Positions 31,398 to 31,409 of a DNA stretch of 31,409 nucleotides are shown here, in pieces. Position numbers and translations under genes: made by a program. Under the pieces are notes generated by a model that worked only from the letters and a program-made list of their open reading frames with translations, did not search any database and was not told the origin of the DNA. This DNA is from GH45 sp046704385. GTDB lineage: Bacteria; Bacteroidota; Bacteroidia; Bacteroidales; SZUA-534. The stretch is taken from contig JBJKSB010000080.1 in assembly GCA_046704385.1 (NCBI GenBank), positions 1 through 31,409 of the forward strand. Direction: 5' to 3'. Each line of letters begins with the position of its first letter. Position 1 is the first letter of the stretch.

Positions 31398-31409
31398 AAA
31401 AAAAAAAAA

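Noticed and set aside
1..31409. CRISPR arrays, transposases, integrases and phage genes
   Set aside because: No spaced direct repeats and no such proteins were found. The S74-type domain alone is common in non-phage Bacteroidota surface proteins.

Overview
The window looks like a chromosomal piece of a Bacteroidota bacterium, probably of the Bacteroidales/Marinilabiliales type (the order is inference). Evidence: low-GC sequence; three secreted proteins with C-terminal type IX secretion (Por) sorting domains; promoter -7 boxes of the TAnnTTTG type; weak Shine-Dalgarno sites; a glycine-lipid acyltransferase pair; an extended PurF-like protein; and an ExbB-ExbD-ExbD operon. The sequence ends in a run of 13 A, so the right edge is probably a contig end. 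I found no phage, transposase, integrase or CRISPR array.

Left part (1-4083, all minus strand): a tripartite efflux operon (TolC-like outer membrane protein, MacA-like adaptor, MacB-type ATPase cut by the window edge) and a RluA-family pseudouridine synthase. From 4196 to 8880 lies a small carbohydrate module: a secreted GH10 xylanase (binding module, catalytic domain, Ig-like domain, T9SS signal), a cupin protein, and a convergent DUF2264 protein that has no export signal.

Middle (9207-16249): an outer-membrane beta-barrel protein preceded by a lipoprotein frame that is interrupted by an in-frame TGA; a ModF-like double ABC ATPase whose first half has no Walker A; a T9SS-exported esterase-like hydrolase; and a GlsA/GlsB-like pair that would make acylated amino-acid lipids.

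Right part (16374-27630, all minus strand): PurF-like amidophosphoribosyltransferase, SPOR protein, two-domain universal stress protein, LEA-like lipoprotein, the exbB / unknown membrane protein / exbD / exbD energy-transduction operon, tRNA-Ser(GGA), and a closely packed run of mntA-hepT toxin-antitoxin, tadA, a membrane protein, dprA, tatD and type I asparaginase. Then come aspS on the plus strand, a T9SS-exported unknown protein, and a broken gene for a short secreted protein with an S74-type (endosialidase chaperone) domain.

The most notable observations are two same-frame nonsense interruptions (TGA at 10672-10674, TAG at 31003-31005). In both cases coding sequence clearly continues past the stop, and in the second the chaperone domain also runs abruptly into an unrelated-looking tail. 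Most of the remaining content is ordinary housekeeping and envelope biology. I do not see a convincing wholly new system.
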